Assembly: GCA_000708835.1 (NCBI GenBank) | Contig: DF237041.1 | Span: 124,001 to 188,000 of the forward strand | DNA from: Klebsormidium nitens | Taxonomy: Eukaryota > Streptophyta > Klebsormidiophyceae > Klebsormidiales > Klebsormidiaceae | DNA length: 64,000 nt | Direction: 5' to 3' | Part shown: positions 48,397-61,200 of the stretch, piece by piece | How the letters are laid out: each line of letters begins with the position of its first letter | Numbering within the stretch: the stretch's first letter is position 1 | Translations under genes and position numbers: made by a program | Notes under the pieces: generated by a model | The model's database searches: none | Seen by the model: only the letters and a program-made list of their open reading frames with translations | Told to the model about the DNA's origin: nothing

Positions 48397-51300
48397 CTAC
48401 TCTACTAGATTGGCAGGAGACCCGACTGTGGGGCTTCGAGAGCTAGACAATCCCCGCTTGCCGCCCAACTGATCCTCCTTATCTGAGCCTTCACTCCTAT
48501 CCTCCTTGCCATGATGTCGCCGGTGCTTGCGCTTCTTGCGCTCCTTGCGCCTCTTCCTCCTTGCTTCCTCGTCCTCGTCGGACGAGCCACCGGCTGCTCC
48601 TCCAACCACGGCCGCAACTCGCTCTTCTCCTACTCCATTTGCGTCAACTCCAACCCCGTGCCGCTTCCGATGCTTCCTCCTAGAGCGACCCTCCTCTTCC
48701 GAGGACGACTCCCCGTCGCCCCTCCTTTCCTTCTTCCTCTTCCGCCTCCTCTCCTTGCGACTTTCTTCACCTTCGTCTTCCGAGTAAGGCACCAACCCCT
48801 CCTTCTTCTCGCCATCGTCGTCAGTTCCGTCCGCCTTGCTCTTGCTCCGCTTGCGGCGCTTCCGCCTCTCCTTCCGCCGCTTCCGTTTCTCCCGCTCCGA
48901 ATCGACCGCCTCTCCCTCTCCGTGGCTCTCATCAGACTCCCTCAGATACGCCCTCCGATCCTCCCCCTCTTCCCTGTCCTCCAATCGCCCCTCCCGCCGC
49001 GCCTTTTCCCGCCGCTCCTCCTCCGAGTCCGGGGCCTGATAACGGCCCCCATCGTCGTCCTCGTACCTCTCCCTGCGGTAACGGTCCTCCCTGCCGTAGC
49101 GACCCTCCTCGTAAAACCGGTCCTCACGATAACGGTCCTCATAGCGCCTCCGAGAGTCGCTAAGACTACGGTGCCGCCGCCGCTCACCGCTTTCTGCAGC
49201 ATAAGCCGCGTCCTCGGACTCTCGCCGAGAACGCGGATTCTCGACCCTCTTTCTCTCGCCGTCGCTGGATCCCTCCAGCGTCATCTCCCGTTCGCTGCTC
49301 TTGCTCCTCTGCCTGCGCCGCTTGCCGTGTCGCCCCTCCCGCTCCTTGCCACGCTTTCCGTCGGCAACCGGAACCCCGTCATCGTCCTCATCAATCAGCG
49401 CCCGTTTCAGGTCCGCCAACTCCTTGCTGACCTCAGCGCTGACGGGCGGGGCCTCCTTTGCCTTGACCAGGCCCTGCTGCACGTCCGCTGCGCTCAAGCC
49501 CCCTCCATTCTCCACTTCGCTCTGCTGAACCAGCCCCCCTACAGGGCCCGAACCCTCCTTCAGGCCACCTGGCACACCGGGCACCTCTTCTGGCTCCTTC
49601 TCCTGGGGCTTTTTCACAGCGTCAGCGGGCTTGGGCGAGTTCTCGGCGGACTTGTTCACACCGCCCAGCTTGAAGCTGATGCCCCCGCTCACTTTGACCC
49701 CCTTCCGCGCAATCGGCTTCATGGCCCCCTTTGGCGCCACGAAAGGCAGCTTCCCGCCCAAAACCCCAAACTCCACTTCCTCTTCGTCTTCCTCTCTCTT
49801 CCGAACGCTCGGCAGCGGGGGCATGTCGTCATCGTCGGACAAACCCCCCAGCTTCGGGGGTGCCTTCGCGGCGGGGACTGCCGCTTTCTTGACGCTGACC
49901 TCAGCACTCGCCGCAGGGAGCGCCGGCCCCTTCCCGCTGACGTCAGCAGAGCTGTGCGCCCTCCCGTCCTTTTGCGAGGCGGCTGCTCCGGTCCCAGATA
50001 TTCCAGGCACTTGCGCTGGGGCTGCGGCTTTCTCTGCTTCGTCAACCAGGGGCGTTTTAGCCGAGACTGCGTTGGTGGTTAAGGCAGGTTCCGCAACGTC
50101 CCTAGAAGCGGTTCTGCCGCCCTCAGCAGCAGAACCGTCAGCTTTTGTCCCGTTCTCGAGGTGAAGGCCTCCTCCCAAAACATCACTTCGCTTGCCGGCA
50201 GAAGCCCAACCAAAACCCAGCTTTTCCTCCTCAACCTCTGCACCCCCCGTGTTCACAGCGCCCACTCTCACAGACTGCGTCGCGATGCCCTGCCCTTCGG
50301 GGAACTGAGCTCCACCGCCCCCCTTCTGAACAGCTTTCTCCGGTCCGTTCACGCCCGCCAACCCCGGCATTCCGGGCGCCTTGGAAGGGCTTTCCTTGCC
50401 GTTTGGGACTCCGACCTCCTTAGCTGGCCGCTCCGTTTCCTCGACAGATCCCCTGTCAGCGTGTCCAAGCCCCGGCTGTTCTGGGGGCTGTCCTGAAGCA
50501 TCTGAACGGGGAAGAACCAAACCGCCCACTTGGGTTTCTGAGCCCATCTGCTTTTGTACGCCGATCAAATTTACGGTCGCCCCTCCAAATATCGCCTCGG
50601 AGGATTCAACGTCCTTCTTCTCTGGCCTCGGCCCGCTCTCGGTCTCCTCCGTACCTCCAGCATCTTGCCCAATAATGCCTAGCGTTTCCTTCCGCCCCTC
50701 CCCCTTCTGCCCCGAAACCTCAAACCCCTTTCCCTCTCCTTGCGCATCACCCCCCTGTTTCCTCTGGTTCCCAAACCCCTCCCCCTGCTCCTGCTTCTCA
50801 AACCCCACCTCTTTCTCCTGTTTCTGAAACCCCCCCTCTTCCTCCTGCTTCTTTAAACCCCCCTCTTTCTCCTGCTTCTCAAACCCCCCCTCTCTCTCCT
50901 GCTTCTCAAACCCCCCCGGCGCAGGGGGCGACACCAGCCCCGCTTCTCTCTTCGCCGATTCCGCGCGCCTCTCCCGCATGCTCCGCTCCACGGCCGCTCG
51001 CAGCGCCCGCTCGATCGCCCCCGGAGACTCCTCTCTTTTCGGCGCTTCCTTGCCGGTTTTCCCTGCACCTTTCTTTCCCGCCGCTTTGGGCGTCCTCGCC
51101 CCGGCTTCTTTTGGCGCTTTCGCTGCGGGCTCAGCGAACTCGCCGCCACCTCTCTTCCCCGCTGGCCCCCTTCCTCCTTCGCTCTTTGTCTGGGGCGACT
51201 TCATTTCTGGCTCCTCAACATTTCGCTCCCCTCCCTTCCCTTCCTCCAACTTCGGCACTGCAACCCTCGACGCTTCCAAAACCGCCTGCCCCTTCCTCTC

Positions 51301-54300
51301 GTCCTTATCATCGGTCTCCGATTTCCTCTTCACCGCTCCAGAATCGCGTCCCGGATCCCTCCCTTCTGGACGGTCCTCCCCTCTTTCTTCCCTCTCAGAA
51401 GCCCTTTTCTCAGCAACACCATCCCTCCGTCTCAGGTTCGGTTCCGCCGAGAGACTCCTCAGACGTGTGCTCCGTTCCGGCGTCCGACTCCTTCTCTTCC
51501 CCACGGGAGACTTCAGATCCTTTTCATCGCCACCCCCCCTTGATCGCTTCGACTCCCGGCTTGGAGATCGTTTCCTCTCATCTCTCCCCCCCCTGCTTGG
51601 AGACTCCCTCCTTTCCCCTCGGCTCCCTGACCGTTTTCTCTCCTCCCTTCCCCCACGGGACCGCAAGACCGAGCGGTCCCTGCGCGGACGACTCGGCGAC
51701 CGGTCCCGCCTCGACCGATCGTCCCGCGAGCGAGGTGGATCCCTCGAGCGGTACCGTGAACTGCGGCGATCGCGCGAAGGGCTGCGGCTGTGCCGGCGGC
51801 GGGAGCTGCGGTCGTTGGAGCGGTAACGGCGCCGGTCGCGATCCCGATCGGGCTCGTCCCGACGATCACGGTCACGGTCGCGGGCGCGGCGCGAGTCGAG
51901 ACGGTCCCGAGAGTGGTAGCGCCGGCTCTCATACCTGTAACAACAATTCGGTTAATAAGTGACGGTACTTGAGTGACAATCCGTTGTGAGCTAACAAAAG
52001 CACAACACGCCCAACAGATAGTACTCAAGCGGATAATAAGTGCTTCATGAAGCTTAAGCGAAGCATTGGCAAAGCATCAGTAGATAAACCAGTAGATAGA
52101 CCAACTGGGTGTTTTCTGAAATATTGCTTACCAACCATCTCCATGGCAGTACCATTTGCAAATCCTACACCGTCACCAAAAGCCAACACTCAAAAGCTTC
52201 TTTTCGTGCTTTCGATAACCAATTCAGCTGCTCAGAGATCGCCAACCAAAACCATATACTCACCTATCTCTGCTCTTCTCTCGCCTGCCGTCCCGTCCAT
52301 ATCGAGGGGGTGACCTGCTAGGGTACCGCCGCCGCCTGGGAGAGGGGGACCTCATTCGGGGGGGTGGCGAGTAGCTCTTCAAAGAGCGGGGCGAATTACC
52401 CCTGCAAAACAAGGGATGCGTTCAGCAGGTATACACGCTGGCCTGCCGAGGAACAGCTTTTCAAGAACTTGCGAAGGCATGTTTTGTTGGACTACCCAAC
52501 GAAATGATCCGTCTCGAATAATGCAGAAGCAAAACTTCCATGCTTTCACATTTCCGCTCTGTTTACCAAGAGTCTGTGAAGTGCAAATTGGATTCTCGCA
52601 ATCAAGCTGCTCTGCATCAGCCTGGATATCCGTCAAAGAGCAATTTGAATATCGCTCTGCAAACGGATTTATTGTTTTGTGACAGCAAATTTGCTTGAGA
52701 AGAAATGCAAGAAGCGCGGACGACCTCAGCGAATAAGCATTTCCAAGGCCGGGTCGTCCGCGAATGACGACAACTATTTGCCCAGCTTCGATGAATAAAG
52801 TATAGGTTACGTCCAGAGCCTCCGACACAGTTTCGAATCGACGAAAGATCATGTGCAATGCAACAGACTACAAACAACTCAGACATATGCCGCATACTAC
52901 AAACAACTCAAACACATGCCGCATTCCCATGCTCACAAAGTAAGAAGCACATATACTACAACTGCACACACCGTCAAATCACAAGGAGAGAACCGTTGCA
53001 CATGAGAAAGGAGATAATCAGTCCCTTAAGCACAACTCACCGCTCCCGGTCCGAATCGTCTCCTCCCCCGCCCCCCAGCGCCTTCAGCTGCTTGCTGAGC
53101 TCCAGTGCGCGCGCCTTGGCCATGTCAGCGGCCATCTTGGCGGGGTTGCGCGCAGCCGCCATCTGCTGCGCCGCTAGGGTCTGTTGCGCGAGCGCCTGCT
53201 GGTACTGCATCTGCTGCAGCTGGATGGCCTGGAAACGAGCGCGAGGATGCACGTGAATATACGGAATAGTGACGCTTCCAAAAGGACATTCAGCAGCTTT
53301 TTGCAGCCTGGTAGAAGAAGCGACGACTTCGAACTCAAGCGTGTATCGAGGTGCCGACCAGAAAGACCACCCTCCTTAAAGTGGCACACAACACTCAAAA
53401 ATGGACTTTGGCCTTCATTCTAACTGGTTTAATTCCTTCCGATTGCCCCTTCTTACTTTGTGAAACGCGAGACTCACTAACTCCCGTCGTCACTTCTTAC
53501 TTTGTGAGACGCAGGACTCACTAACTTCTGTCAGCTTTGACGATTTCGGTAGGTCTTTACCAAGCCAACAACTACTCTTCCCCTGCCTCTCCTCGAGTTG
53601 CATCGCACGAACGCAGTTGACAGGACCTCCTCGTACGCGGAGGCAAACTTTTCAAAGGGCAAGCGAACCTCGCTCAAACGAAAGACTGCGATACAGGATA
53701 CCATGCAGCTTTTGCTACTCTGAACCAATCACCTTAATGCACCATCCCAAGCGCACGGGGCGGAGCCTGGCCCCGGCACTTCCCTAGTCCCGTGAGGGTG
53801 GCCCCCTGCACACAGCAACATGATGACAGGGGTCGGACACAGCAGTCCACGCCCTCGATTGATCAAAACCTGAGTACCTTTGGTACCACTGACCTCGCTA
53901 TCTCACCCCAATGAGAGACCTTCGGATGGCACCCCTTTGTCAAAAACAGCAAAACCGCAGGCCACATGAGTCCAAAGTCGGACGCGTGGGCCGCCTGTCG
54001 GAAGGACCCCCCTCGCAGACTATCTGACGCAGAAATGCTTGCCGCCTCCTGAAAATGATTAATACCCAGGAACCAATTGAAGCCCGTAAACAAAAGAGGA
54101 GGGGGGAAAGTGGCAACCGCAACACACCTGCTGCATCAGCTGGAGGGACGACGCGATACCCCCCGGGTCCTTCTTGCTCTTCTTCTTGAGCACCAGCTTC
54201 GTGTGCTCCACTTGCACTTCACGATCCCCGACCGCGATCCCGTTCAACTGCAGCGCCGCCGTCGCCTCTTCGGGCTTCTCAAACTCGACATATGCCTCGC

Positions 54301-56131
54301 CGTCAGCGATCGAGCACTCGACCACTTTGCCGCAGTAACCAAAAAGCTGGCGGACTTGCTCGGCGTTCACGGAGGGGCTGAGATTGCGGACTTTCAGCGC
54401 ACGCGGCTCGTCCAGGAACGGGTTGGCGTCGTTCTCGTCGTCCTCGTCAGCATCGTCCTGGCCGGCGGTTGCGGCCATCGCAACTTGGATGACGCGCTGG
54501 AGGGCCTGCAGGCGCGTAGCGGAATCGTGATGAGATGCTTGTGATCAACATCAGACTTCCTTTCGTTGCTTTGACGCTTTTCCAAGTTTGGCTGAACCTG
54601 TTGCAGAAAGGAGAAGTGCTTGCAATCATCGGACTTACTGCAAGTACACTGCATGCACGTCTTGAATACAAATCGGCAAACACTGTTTGGATAGAAAGCG
54701 AGACACAAAGGTCCAGTGATGACAGAAGTGCAGATCTGCCAGGATCAAGATCAGAAGGCTACTCAACTCACTTGCAAAACACAAAGAATATATGTAACAT
54801 TCAAAGTGCAATTGAGAATACCTCGCGAGCCAATTTTGGCAGCAAAAGTCACGTTCTGCCACCAAGTAGCATGTACAGATCTACCATTAAAGGTCATTCA
54901 CTTCTTTTGTGCATGTTCAGAGCGACATCCAACTTGAAAGAGACATGACTGGAGCAAACCCTAGTTCCACCACATAATCAAAGCTCTAATAAGAAAGAGA
55001 TGCAGACAACTGGAGCAATATATCCACACAAAAGCAATTGTCAACCGGCGAACATAAGTGCAAAAGCAAAACAAATGTAACAAATGAAGCAGGCCATGGG
55101 ATATGCTTGTTCTCAACCGCGCAGCTGCAATACATAAAAGCACTTTGGCACCCTTGAAACACACACCTCTGAAAGCAGATATAATAAATCAGAGCGTATC
55201 ATGTCAACAGATGAATAAATCGTACCTGCGCAGCTGCGATGCTCTGCGCTGCCGCCATAGCCGCCGCAGACGGCGCCATCGGCATGCTCGTGAGCGACCC
55301 CATGTTCGCACCAGATGCGAACGCCGTCATTAGCTGCTGCAGCGTCGGATGCGCATATCTGCAGGGCGTGTTCTTGCACTTCCCGTCCAGGTACATCCTG
55401 CACACCTCACCTAGCTGCGCCCCTACCCCAGGAAGCACTGCACCCCCAGTAGGCCCTGGTAGGATCCCAGGCAGATTTCCCAACCCTGCCGGCAGACTCA
55501 AACCTGTCGGCACAGAGATCTGCAGGGCCCCCGAGGCTAGGAGCCCTGCTTGGCCTGGAAGGACTCCACCTCCACCAACGGGGGTTGCGGTCGCTGCCTG
55601 GAGAGGGGGGGGGGAAGCCACCGCTTGCGCTCCAAAGAAAACGGGGATCGGGCTACCCGAGATGTGCCTCCCATTGACCTCCACACTGACCATGTAGTTC
55701 CCCCTGTTGTAAACCGTGTAGCTCGTGACATATGTTCCATCATTCTGGTCAACAACTGGAGGCTCTAACATTGGCCCTGCGACCCCAAACCCAGGGGCGA
55801 CCTGGACCTTAACTTGAGCACCCCCCCAAGAAAGCCTCCGGCCATCCGGATCTTTGGCAGTCACGATAATGGTTGCAGCCGCAGACAGCACCCCTCCCCC
55901 AACACCTGTTCCGGTTGCTGTGCATTTGCTGGGGTCAATTGGGCCAATAGGCTTAGAAGAAAGGTCGTGCTCTCCGTCCTCGTCTGATGATTCATTACCA
56001 CTAAGGTTTGGGTCCACGTCCGCAAACGTCGCCTCAAAGGCCTGCTTGAAGGCCAACTGCTTGCCCTCCTCCTCCTTGAGCGCCTTTGCTTCTTGGGCGC
56101 GGGCCCAAGCAGGCTTCGGAGGGCTCGCCAT
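48397..56131 (-). CDS. Filamin-CCCH-RRM-RS RNA-binding protein (IRR / At3g23900-like), 4 exons
   Basis: Minus-strand exons: 56131-55226, 54505-54128, 53228-53041 and 51934-48397; 1669 residues, phases close. The ATG at 56131-56129 gives MASPPKPAWA; the codon before it is TTG. Domains: acidic/coiled start; filamin-type Ig repeat about 64-166 (GPIDPSKC, NRGNYMVSVEVNGRHISGSP); CCCH zinc finger 244-261 (C-x7-C-x4-C-x3-H, CRMYLDGKCKNTPCRYAH); PMAPSAAAMAAAQ helix; RRM about 338-408 (LKVRNLS and EAYVEF as RNP2/RNP1); Gln-rich coil; then an RS/RD domain and a very long charged tail. This order matches Arabidopsis IRR, a nuclear-speckle RNA-binding protein involved in alternative splicing and immunity. 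The tail, roughly 1000 residues of Lys/Glu/Arg/Ser, is much longer than I recall for that protein and has tandem FEKQEKEGG repeats. The last exon alone is 3.5 kb. Confidence 0.9.
50755..50925 (-). repeat. In-frame tandem repeat (F)EKQEKEGG in the IRR-like tail
   Basis: About 30-base units (plus strand: CTCCTGCTTCTCAAACCCCC and variants) encode FEKQEREGG, FEKQEKEGG, LKKQEEEGG, FQKQEKEVG and FEKQEQGEG, around residues 830-885. Recent expansion within a charged disordered region. Confidence 0.85.
52867..52924. repeat. 29-bp tandem duplication in an intron of the IRR-like gene
   Basis: ACTACAAACAACTCAGACAT followed by ATGCCGCAT (52867-52895) is followed directly by a second copy with two changes (52896-52924). 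It lies in intron 3. Confidence 0.9.
53449..53532. repeat. 44-bp tandem duplication in an intron of the IRR-like gene
   Basis: CTTCTTACTTTGTGAAACGC plus following bases (from 53449) is repeated from 53493 with a few changes (period 44). It lies in intron 2. Confidence 0.85.
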
Positions 56132-56383
56132 CAAGCTCCTCTAACCCTGCTTTATTCCTGCTTTATTCACAGCACACACCAGATCTCATGCAATCAAACC
56201 GCAGCAGACCAAATACCGCAACATCTCATAGATCTGTGACGCTTGCCCGTTCAAGTCTTCGAGAAAGTCTCTCGCTGGACCCAGTACTTCCTGCCAATCT
56301 GTTCCGCCCTCTCCTGCAGATTGTCTACTTGCAACTTCAACACTGTGGCAGATCCATCTCAGGCATCAGGAGAGACGCCCCTA

Positions 56384-56614
56384 TCAGCGCGTCTCCAGCG
56401 CGTCAATGAGCCGCGTCAGCTGGGCGCCGTGCAGGCGAAGACATATTTTAGCCCCTACTTTTGAGTCGTGGTACGGGCTCACCTGGGCCCACCGTGGGAT
56501 GGGCAGGTCCTGAATGGAATCGGACGGGACGACAGTATCGAACGGCTCATCGCAATCGTTGGTTGCCGGTGACGGCCCAGATTTGAAACCGCAAATGTGC
56601 CCAAAGTTGGCCTC
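56384..56614 (-). CDS. Possible orphan exon of an unrecognised gene
   Basis: A 77-codon open frame on the minus strand ending with TGA at 56386-56384. It has no ATG at its left end, and a stop lies just before 56614, so it could only be a last exon entered by splicing (for example after the AG at 56615-56616). The peptide looks protein-like: NFGHICGFKSGPSPATNDCD, VVPSDSIQDLPIPRWAQ, KVGAKICLRLHGAQLTRLID and ALETR at the end. It lies 250 bases upstream of the IRR-like start on the same strand. I do not recognise the family and found no secure upstream exons. Confidence 0.35.
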   Translation of the reverse strand, partial: EANFGHICGFKSGPSPATNDCDEPFDTVVPSDSIQDLPIPRWAQVSPYHDSKVGAKICLRLHGAQLTRLIDALETR

Positions 56615-58249
56615 TTATCTCTTGAAGTTGGAGTCTGCTGGCAGAGAAGATGATGGCTGTGCGAGTTGCATTCACTTTCACTGTCAGGAATCAGGAGACA
56701 TTACTTCCTGAGATATTTGCATGGCGCCCTTCTTCCTGAGCCTGAGGCTTCGAAGTGCTTTGGTTTTGGTTTGGGCACGCCGCTAAAAACTGATCTGCAA
56801 GCTTGAAAGTAGGCAGGCTCCGGGTTTTGCCTGTCTTCAAGCTTAGAGCTTCGGGGTCTTTGACGTGACTAAAATCATCCGAAGTGACGGTCCCGGTGAC
56901 GGTCGTTGCATCACAGAAAGTCCTGCGCAGCACATTCAGTTTTCAGAGGGCCTCCAAGATCTCACTCTGCAGGAGTTGTTTTCTTTGGTGGGGAACCATA
57001 GACCAACAGAGCCAGCATTTTAAATCTTTCTTGAAAGAGGGCTGCGGAGGCCTACAGTTACAAGGGTGTGGGTAATGGTAAAAGCTCGGGTCGTCCAAGG
57101 GCCGTCGTCGTAAAAGCTCAGGTGTGAAAGAGGTGAGAATAAACTTTTCGATGCAATTTTACTTGCTCTTGAGAAATTTCCCACTTTCATGGAAATATAC
57201 AAGCAAGCTTCTGGGTAATATATGAGTTGTTTATATGCTGTTCTCATCAGCGGGTCTTTGATCTGCGCCACTTTGTTTTGGGTCTTTGGATCCGTGCCAA
57301 TCAGACAAATTGGGTCGGCCAAACTCATGGACCTGGGGGGCGGGGGACAGACACAGAGAGAGCAACATTGAGAGAGCAATACAGCACTTGTGTCTCTTGG
57401 TTTCTGCGACGGTGAAGAACTGTGCAATGTGCCGTGATTTGTGGACCATCTGCACGTTTTCATCAGAACACAGTGCAAGGTTCTTTGGCCCCAATTCCTT
57501 GGATGCTGAAGCAGCGTTTTCTGGTGGTTCATCCGTTTGTGTTTGCTGGTACTTAGTCTCATTGCAGTTGATTGTCACCAAAGCGCTGCCCCTTAGGTTT
57601 TCAAAAGGAGTGCATCAACTCTGAAGCAAGGGTTTTGAAGGGCCTGCCTTATGGTGCTGTTCATTGTCTGTGCCTAAGTCACTAAAGTGAAAACAGGTCA
57701 GGTCTTTTAAAAGCAAAAGGGGCATTTAACTTTATCACTGGCCGAAAGCCCCTCATCTTCCCATGACCTAAATAGAGGTAACTTCCCAGCTTACACGCTT
57801 ACACCGATTGCTCTGAGGGGCACCGATAAGGAGCCTGGTCATTCTATTGGCTTTCGAACATCAAATCACACCGGTGCCCTTGCGTTTCTGGCAAGACCTC
57901 ACAGCTTTAAGCTCAGGGTTGCTAAAGCATCCATGTCATGAAGGTTTTTTGTTGCACTCGGGGCATTGTATTCTGAAGTTCCGGCATCAATTCACTTCTG
58001 CAGTCTACCCGCTTAAGAGCTGACTCCTTGTTACTAAGAAGGTCCTTCTTTGCCTCACTTGTGTTAAGTCATAATGAATGAACGCCCACGCAGCTCCTTA
58101 TGACGTCGTAGCAGCCCCATGCTTCTGATCAGCGCGAGTTTCTCTATGAGAAACCAACATCTTAACGCTTGGATGTTTTCTGGAAGACTTTCGATCTTGT
58201 CCCTTGTTCTGAATTTGCCTTGTCTCCCCCAAGCAGATCGCCGCTCACC
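56615..58249. other. Spacer upstream of the J-protein gene; no secure gene
   Basis: About 1.6 kb. Two overlapping minus-strand open frames lie around 57.02-57.58 kb in different phases, and another at 56.69-56.93 kb. None is convincing on its own. The last part should hold the J-protein promoter and 5' UTR; an acceptor-like CCCCCAAGCAG at 58226-58236 may end a 5' UTR intron. Confidence 0.4.
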
Positions 58250-61200
58250 ATGGCTGCGGCGGACGGCGCATACTCCACGGCCACCGCCAACCGCGAGGAG
58301 GCCGCGCGGGCGCGCGAGATCGCGCTGCAAAAGATGGCGGAGAAGGACTGGGAGGGCGCCAAGCGCATCTGGCTCAAGGCACAGCGCCTCTGCCCCGACT
58401 TGGACGGGATTGCGAGCGGGATCGCGGTGGCGGAGGTGCACATCGTTGCGAACGGAACGGTGTACACGTCGCCGCACAAAGAAGTCACCAGGGACTACTA
58501 TGGGATCCTGGATGTCAGGCCTGATGTGGGCCGGCCGGCGCTGATGCAGCAGTACAAGAAGCGGGCGTTCCAGCTGCATCCGGACAAGAACCAGGTGGGA
58601 GGGGCGTGGAGTTTGGAATATGTTAAGGACATTTTGTGAAGTTGGGGGGAGGCATTTTGGGGGATCTTGCGGGCACTTCTTGAAGACAAACGGAATGGTT
58701 CAGTCTCATTTTGTAGGATGGTGGTGAGGTTTGTCGATTGCGCTTGGACTCATAGGCAGTTGCTCATCCTCTGCAAAGGCGCAAGGTCTTGGGTCAAGGG
58801 AGGAGTATCTTTTTGGGTGGTGATCAGCAGTTTCTACAATTCCAGTTCTGACAGAATTTTAAAAACCAGGGAAAAGATGGCGATCTTCCATCAATGAAGT
58901 CATTGTTGTATATGGAGCCTATAAGACCCAAGAGCGATTCATTTACTATCTTGGGCTTTCGTTGATGGTTGTATGGATTTTGGTCGATCAATCGATCGCT
59001 ACTTGAACAAGAGGCTACAAATTCTGTTTGCTTTGCGTAAGATGAAAAATTTTGCTTCTCACCTCGCGTCTTTGGGCGTACTTTTGAGTGGATGAGTTCC
59101 TCACAATGAAGAACAAACTTTTGCACTCTCAACGTATTTCTGGGGCTTTTCACAACCTTAAAGTGCATCACATCGACAACCGCTAGCCTTCGGTTGGAAA
59201 GTCTACTGAGCTGAGTGTAACAAAATCACAAGTGGGAGCCGATTTATCTGGAGCAGTATCTTATCCTATTACCTGCATGTACAAACTTGCTTCATTTTGA
59301 AGTAAGCAGGATTGAAGTTAGGCGCAAACTTTCCCTCAAGAACCTGACCGCTGTTTGGTTCTGGGCGCCAAGCTGCATTAATGTCCTTCCGTCAAATACA
59401 TATGAAATTTTCTGCATCACCCTGACACCAGATAATCTGCTTCGCAGCAACCGGGCGCCGAGGCCGCTTTCAAGATCCTGGGGGAGGCGTACGAGACCCT
59501 GAAGGACGAGCAGAAGCGCTCAAAGTACGACCGGCAGCGCTCGGCGCGGCTGGCCTCGCAAAGCCTCGCCCGCAACGGCAGTCAGCAAGCCCGTCGGGGC
59601 CCCGGAGGCGTGCACCCCCAGAACCGGGGGCCATATGCCCAAACTTTCGGGGGGCAAACCTGGCAAACCTTTTTTGCCGGGGAGGGCGGTTTCCCACAGC
59701 AGCAAGCGCACGCGCGGGGTGGCACACAGCCCGGATACCCAGTGAACGGGCATGCGGGGACCGTTCCCCAAGCGCCTTTTGCAGCCAATCAGGCGGGGGT
59801 GCCTCAGCAACGGCCGGCATCGGCTTCGCAATACGCGCAGAGGCCCCCAGCTGCGCAACAGCCGGGCGGTCCGGCGGCCCGGGGGGGTGTGCAACCGGGG
59901 GGCAATAACCTGGGGGCTCAGCCGGGTGCTTATGTCCGCCAAGCGGGTCAACCGGCGGCGTTTGTCCAGCAACAAGGCGCTAACCAAAGGGTTCCGGGGA
60001 GTACGGCGGGGGCGCCTGCCGGCCAGCATGCCAGTGGGATTCAACCGGGCGTTCAAACGGGTCAACCGAGGGTTTCCTCCAGCCAGCAGGGGGTTCCGGC
60101 GGGGCAACCGAGAGCTTATGGGGGTCAGATGGGGGCTTATACCAACCAACAGGCTGCACAAACCGGTCAGCCGGGGGTGTACACCACTCAACCGGGGGTG
60201 ACAGTTAATCCAGGGGCGCAAACGGGTCTACCGGAAGTGCGTTTCAACGTGTCGGGGGTTCCTGTTAGCGAGCCAAGGATATCCGTACAACAGCAGGGGG
60301 CATCCGCGGGCCAACCGAGGGCGTATGCGGGGCAACCGGGCGCGCAAGCAAGCCAACCTGCCGGGTTTGCCCCTCAGTCCGGTCAGCAGAGGGGTTATAC
60401 CGAGCACTACGGGGCGGGCGCATCTGCAAGCCAGCCGGGAATCCAAACTGGTCAACCGCGGCCTTATACTGGGGCTCCGGGCAGCCAACCTAGCGCTTAT
60501 GCCCCCCAACCCGGGGCGCCGACGAATCAATCGAGGCCTTATGCAGGCCAGCAGGGCGCTTATATTCCTCAACAGGGGGTTCCAACCAGTCAACCGGGGG
60601 CGTATGCCGCTCCAGGGGCGGCTGCGCCCTTCCCGCCACAGCCCTCAGGCGCCCGGGGGATCCCCCCAGGGACCAATACAGCGTTCCAGCCATCTGGGCA
60701 GCGGCCAGGGGGGCCGTTTCCAGGGCCCAAGGCATGCCCCGCAGGTCGATTCATCTGCAAGTGCCCGTCGTGCTTTCAGAGGTACACTTTTCCGGTCGAG
60801 AGCATGGGCAAGTATGTGTACTGCAAGTGCCGGGCGAGGATCATGGCGGTGAAGGAGGCGCCAGGTGGCGGCGCGTCAGGGGCCCACCTCGCAGGTGAGA
60901 GCGGTGTCGATTTATCGTTGATCACCCTCCCTTAAAGGTGAAGACTTGGCCGTGTTAGGTATCAGGAACTCCAGGATTAGTTTCAAGTTTCAAGCAGACG
61001 AGAGTCAGTGATTCCGTTTTTGTTGGGGCCTAAGGAGTAAGTTCTTCTAAAGATTGCTGAAAGTGCGGGGCTCATGAATTGAGGTGTATTTGGTAGGGGT
61101 GCGCTGCATTTATTAGCCTCTCAGTAAGGGCGTGCAACTCAGGGGCTCTCATGTTTTCAGAGCGTCATGCTTTTGCCAGAAGTGTGTGCTTGTCGAGAGC

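Noticed and set aside
48511-50082. 523-codon plus-strand open frame
   Set aside because: Antisense shadow of the Lys/Glu-rich last exon of the IRR-like gene; its Leu/Pro/Phe content mirrors the GAG/AAG-type codons of the real frame.
57020-57581. Two overlapping minus-strand frames with partly protein-like text
   Set aside because: They use different phases of the same DNA, neither has a recognisable family, and no joins to flanking exons could be made.
59520-60221. 233-codon minus-strand open frame
   Set aside because: Antisense to the repeat exon of the J-protein, no conserved features.
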